Below, in pieces: positions 32,466-35,257 of a stretch of DNA of 35,257 bases (its first letter is position 1; each line of letters starts with the position of its first letter). Location: contig JAGRMV010000003.1 in the NCBI GenBank assembly GCA_020441045.1, positions 1-35,257 on the forward strand, read 5' to 3'. The notes below the pieces were generated by a model. The model was not told where the DNA came from. It did no database searches and saw only the letters and a program-made list of their open reading frames with translations. The DNA is from Deltaproteobacteria bacterium. GTDB lineage: Bacteria > Bdellovibrionota_G > JALEGL01 > JAGRMV01. Position numbers and translations under genes: made by a program.

Positions 32466-32690
32466 ATGTCGATAAGACTTTTGACATACCCTCAAAACAA
32501 AGGCCAAGCCTTGGTGGAATACGCCTTGTTGATCCCTGTGATCGCAGGTCTTTTTCTCCTGAGTACTTTGTTTTATCAGAGTTACGTCCAAGAGAACTTA
32601 TACGGCAAACACGCAAACTACGAAAGATTTATGGAAGGAGAAAACCCAAGCCTCGGTCAAGAAATGATTGTCAGCTTGCCTATTCCATAA
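32466..32690 (+). CDS. Flp/TadE-type pilin-like protein
   Basis: A 74-residue protein with a short basic leader (MSIRLLTYPQNKG), a class IV-type processing motif G-QALVEY with Glu at +5 and Tyr at +6, and a hydrophobic helix (ALLIPVIAGLFLLSTLFY). The remaining 35 residues are hydrophilic. It looks like a Flp/TadE-family pilin or minor pilin, assembled after cleavage by a prepilin peptidase. GTG at 32463 is a possible start. The predicted sigma-54 transcript begins at 32461, so either start leaves almost no leader and no ribosome site. First gene of the pilin cluster. Confidence 0.75.
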   Translation: MSIRLLTYPQNKGQALVEYALLIPVIAGLFLLSTLFYQSYVQENLYGKHANYERFMEGENPSLGQEMIVSLPIP

Positions 32691-32720
32691 GCAATAGCAA
32701 CCCAAGAAGGAGAATAAAAC

Positions 32721-32912
32721 ATGAAAAAATTCATCCAACAAAACAAAAAAACCAAAGGCCAATCTACACTTGAGTACGCTCTGGTCATTGGCGTTATTGT
32801 CACCGGCATTATTATTGCGGCCCAGAACTTTGTCGGTGGTGAAGATTCTGCAGCTGGTGAGCTTTTCAATAAAGCTATTGGTAAAGCAAGCCAAACACTT
32901 GACAGTGAATAG
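32721..32912 (+). CDS. Flp-type pilin subunit
   Basis: A 63-residue protein with the hallmarks of Flp pilins: positively charged leader MKKFIQQNKKTKG, cleavage motif G-QSTLEYALVIGVIV (Glu +5, Tyr +6), hydrophobic helix to about residue 35, and a small polar tail. AGGAG is eight bases before the ATG. Probably the main structural subunit of the pilus made by this locus, being the closest to canonical Flp; abundance cannot be read from the sequence. Confidence 0.85.
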   Translation: MKKFIQQNKKTKGQSTLEYALVIGVIVTGIIIAAQNFVGGEDSAAGELFNKAIGKASQTLDSE

Positions 32913-33137
32913 AATAACCATTTTTTGACAAGAAACTTTGGTTTTTCTCCGCTTCGCTTGTCCTCACACTGCAATACAAGGGCAACGTTACGAAGATTGC
33001 ATAGGCTTATTCCATAAGCCCATCGAACTTTCAATAACGTACAATTTGCAGGTAGGGCAAGCGGAGTTACAATTTATGGTGTAGAATAAAACAAATATCT
33101 ACATCCAAACAACAGGGCAGAAAGGAGAAAACAAATC
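32913..33137 (+). other. Spacer in the pilin cluster with hairpin
   Basis: This gap of 225 bases has no credible gene. GGCTTAT-TCC-ATAAGCC (33004-33020) is a perfect 7-bp hairpin without a T tract. CTCCGCTT at about 32947 and AAGCGGAG at about 33056 are complementary and could close a larger structure. Such elements after a major pilin gene could give partial termination or mRNA stabilisation and so lower expression of the downstream minor pilins. Confidence 0.4.
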
Positions 33138-33776
33138 GTGCCATTGTATGCACAAAGCAATCAAAATCGATTAAAAAAAGCCGGTCAAGCTTCGCTTGAA
33201 CTTGCGCTGTTATTTCCCCTTTTATTTTTATTATTTTTTGGCGGGATCCAAATCATCATTTACATCCAATCGGCTACTGCTGTGCAATATGCAGCCTTTT
33301 CATCTGCCAGAGCCTTTCAAGTCTATGGTGATCGCAAACTTGCTGATATCGGATATCGCAAAATCGCCTCTCATCCCAAGACCAATGCCGACCAAACCAT
33401 TGCTGAAGCCGCAGCCGAAATGGTTATTTTTGAAAGTTTGATGTGGGAGCAAAGTCGCATAGACCAACGCTCGAGCCTAGATATTTTCAATCGTGTCTAC
33501 GAGGATGGTAACGATCTATCTTACAACCGCGGAGCAAGCTATGCATCTGGTGGCGCGGTTAAAGTCAATTTACATTGCGCCCATCCAGGGGGCTGTGAAA
33601 ATGGCGAAGGCGTCACGGTCACTTACTGTATGCCGTTTGTGTTTCCAGGGGTTGATCTTTTCTTTGCCGCTCGTGAAAAAGAATATCCCTGTAAAGTACA
33701 GAGATTTGGCCGAAGCTATAACGGTGTTGCCTTGAGCAAATCTATCTTTTTAGGTCGGGAGCCATTGGAGCGATGA
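33138..33776 (+). CDS. TadE-like minor pilin
   Basis: A 212-residue protein that starts at GTG, with AAAGGAG ten bases upstream. After a basic leader comes G-QASLELALLFPLLFLLFFGG, the TadE processing motif (Glu +5) and membrane helix, then a region typical of TadE-like proteins (AVQYAAFSSARAFQVYG, the helical part following the anchor) and a C-terminal domain with four cysteines (LHCAHPGGCENGEG, TYCMPF, EYPCKV) that may form disulphides outside the cytoplasm. TadE-like proteins are pseudopilins needed for Flp pilus assembly. Coupled to the next gene by ATGA overlap. Confidence 0.82.
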   Translation: MPLYAQSNQNRLKKAGQASLELALLFPLLFLLFFGGIQIIIYIQSATAVQYAAFSSARAFQVYGDRKLADIGYRKIASHPKTNADQTIAEAAAEMVIFESLMWEQSRIDQRSSLDIFNRVYEDGNDLSYNRGASYASGGAVKVNLHCAHPGGCENGEGVTVTYCMPFVFPGVDLFFAAREKEYPCKVQRFGRSYNGVALSKSIFLGREPLER

Positions 33777-35155
33777 AATTCTTACGTTCAGATATACACT
33801 TAAACTGTAAGGGCCAGCTCACACTCGGTTTGGCTTTTGGTTTTACGATGATGCTGGCACTGTTTGCATTTGTTTTTAATACGAGCATGAACGTACGGGA
33901 AAAGATCAAACTCCAGCAAACAACAGACTTTGGGGTTCTGGTTGCAGCCAACGCTCAAAGAAAATATCTCGATATTATTCGCGATTACAATATCGCCATT
34001 GAAGCGCAGTGGTTTTCACATTTGGCACTTCTGCAAAACAATCACTGCGTGCAACCACTACCAGGCTTTACAATCACTGCCCCAAACAACTTACCAGGTG
34101 CAACTGATATCATTTCAATCCAAAATGTGGCCCAGGCCTATATCACTCGTGCCAATATCTCCGCCGTTTCATATAATGAATTTTCTAATGATGCGTCTCT
34201 GAACACGGGCGACTATTGTGACTACATTTGCAATAAATACAACGACGCCGTCAACAGTCAGATTCGAAAGCGCTTCGCTTCCATGCGTACAATCATCAAG
34301 AACCAAATCATCAACTTGATTCTCAATGCCAACCAAGATGCGCATCAATACGCGCTTCACCACTTTCTTCAGCCCAGCAATTTACCATGGGGCCTACAAC
34401 TCAAATTGCGTTCTGTCTTAGGAGATAGCTATACTGCCACTGATACACTCGCAGGGTATCAAAACAACCTACTTAACATAGACGCCAACAATGGAGAATG
34501 GGGATATGAAGTAGCCAGTGAAAACAAGAACGACCCACTGTTTGTTCCGGGTGACGAGAGCAGACCCTTTATTTTTTATAAACATTATTTTTACCAAGAT
34601 TCACGCGCAGCTCCGACTGACATGACCCAAGTTTGTAGAGTACTCGGTCCCATTGGTGGCATCAAATCGATGAATTCCAGTGTAAAAGTCGTTAAAACAG
34701 GCTCCTACGAAACCCATTTTTTTTCCGGCATCAACTATCTGCCTCCGTCCAATCTATTTGAAAACAACGAGGCCCTGGTCAAACGCAAAACCAATCCGGA
34801 TGAATTAGGTGCGTCTGAAAACAGATTGCGTGATCCATCATTGTTGAGTCGGCGCTCCGCCATGGTTACACGCAGTGCTGCCAAACCTTTTGGAGGCAGT
34901 TTTCCTGCAGCTGTAACCAGCAATCTTACTTCTTTTATCAGCTCACTTTTATGGGGTGGCAATGCCAATACACCGCCAGCATTTACGCAAGGGGCGGGAA
35001 AAGAATTCAAAGGGGCTAAGCTTTTTGGCATCGCCGATAGTTTTGAGATTGGCGGCTACCCAATTGCCCGAGCCAATCTGGAAACCGAAACATTGGATGA
35101 GCAAGGTAATGTGCAGTCAATCTGGAAAATACTACAAGAGGACTATTTACATTGA
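33773..35155 (+). CDS. TadG-like pilus assembly protein
   Basis: A 460-residue protein with an N-terminal membrane helix in a TadE/TadG-like context (CKG-QLTLGLAFGFTMMLALFAFVF) followed by a large predicted extracytoplasmic domain. Unlike its neighbours the +5 residue after the putative cleavage glycine is Gly and not Glu, so processing is doubtful. The segment NTSMNVREKIKLQQTTDFGVLVAANAQRKYLD is like the post-anchor helix of TadG proteins. No von Willebrand A domain, common in some TadG proteins, is recognised. It overlaps TadE-like on the left (ATGA) and a further TadE-like gene on the right (TGATG). Confidence 0.75.
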   Translation: MKFLRSDIHLNCKGQLTLGLAFGFTMMLALFAFVFNTSMNVREKIKLQQTTDFGVLVAANAQRKYLDIIRDYNIAIEAQWFSHLALLQNNHCVQPLPGFTITAPNNLPGATDIISIQNVAQAYITRANISAVSYNEFSNDASLNTGDYCDYICNKYNDAVNSQIRKRFASMRTIIKNQIINLILNANQDAHQYALHHFLQPSNLPWGLQLKLRSVLGDSYTATDTLAGYQNNLLNIDANNGEWGYEVASENKNDPLFVPGDESRPFIFYKHYFYQDSRAAPTDMTQVCRVLGPIGGIKSMNSSVKVVKTGSYETHFFSGINYLPPSNLFENNEALVKRKTNPDELGASENRLRDPSLLSRRSAMVTRSAAKPFGGSFPAAVTSNLTSFISSLLWGGNANTPPAFTQGAGKEFKGAKLFGIADSFEIGGYPIARANLETETLDEQGNVQSIWKILQEDYLH

Positions 35156-35257
35156 TGCGCATACATCGACATATTGTATCCAGACAAGTTACGCGATCGT
35201 CGGCACAATCATCGGTCGAACTGGCATTGTTGATTCCTATTTTTATTTTCATCATGG
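35155..35257 (+). CDS. TadE-like pseudopilin, N-terminal part (runs off the window)
   Basis: The ATG at 35155 shares its A with the preceding TGA. The 34 codons present give a basic leader followed by SSAQSSVELALLIPIFIFIM, a TadE-type motif with Glu at +5 but Ala in place of the usual Gly before the cleavage point. The remainder of the gene lies beyond the window. Confidence 0.75.
   Translation, partial: MRIHRHIVSRQVTRSSAQSSVELALLIPIFIFIM

Noticed and set aside
33004-33020. Hairpin GGCTTAT-TCC-ATAAGCC as a Rho-independent terminator
   Set aside because: No T tract follows the stem in either direction.
1-35257. CRISPR arrays, insertion sequences, prophage genes, toxin-antitoxin pairs and rRNA genes
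   Set aside because: Looked for on both strands; no regular repeat-spacer array, transposase, integrase, phage or rRNA signature found.

Overview
The window reads as a stretch of chromosome from an AT-rich, Gram-negative (diderm) bacterium of the deltaproteobacterial type in the broad sense (Bdellovibrionota, Myxococcota, Desulfobacterota and relatives). This placement is inferred from gene content: a GspN-type secretion protein, Mpl peptidoglycan recycling ligase, PilZ proteins, PEGA-domain proteins with C-terminal anchors, FHA proteins, Tad-type pilus genes and the hpnCDE squalene genes. No rRNA or other phylogenetic marker is present to fix the lineage. I see no phage, insertion sequence or CRISPR array.

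Layout. 1-2199 (+): end of a probable type II secretion operon (gspN) coupled to a membrane-anchored PilZ protein. 2200-3003: tRNA-Cys(GCA) on +, tRNA-Gly(GCC) on -, and between them a strongly structured spacer with four perfect hairpins, one with 28-bp arms. 3004-8287 (+): S41 C-terminal processing protease, mreB, and an LplT-like MFS transporter. 8437-9246 (-): fatty acid hydroxylase/sterol desaturase family membrane enzyme. 9531-10241 (+): unknown lipoprotein. 10246-12632 (-): a beta-lactamase-fold serine hydrolase translationally coupled to mpl. 12667-15946 (+): short PlsB-like acyltransferase, a second PilZ protein, arginase. 15924-18915 (-): hpnC-hpnD-hpnE, a complete route from farnesyl diphosphate to squalene. 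19030-22444 (+): two exported proteins of unknown function. 22609-26592 (-): three tandem, coupled PEGA-domain paralogues.

26702-35257 (+) is the most distinctive part: a Tad/Flp-type locus with tadC, a DUF192 gene, three consecutive membrane FHA proteins (one with an extracytoplasmic sensor and HAMP, two with TPR-like tails), and then five consecutive pilin-like genes (two Flp-like, three TadE/TadG-like). The last gene runs off the window. A near-consensus sigma-54 (-24/-12) promoter with an upstream dyad lies just before the first pilin gene, so pilin expression may be separately controlled from the FHA/TadC block.

Themes: envelope construction (MreB, Mpl, PlsB-like, LplT-like, squalene route), c-di-GMP sensing (two PilZ proteins), and a surface appendage locus with phosphopeptide-binding (FHA) proteins. 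Many junctions are ATGA or TGATG overlaps, so several operons appear translationally coupled. No tadA, tadB, secretin or prepilin peptidase genes are in the window; they would have to lie elsewhere.
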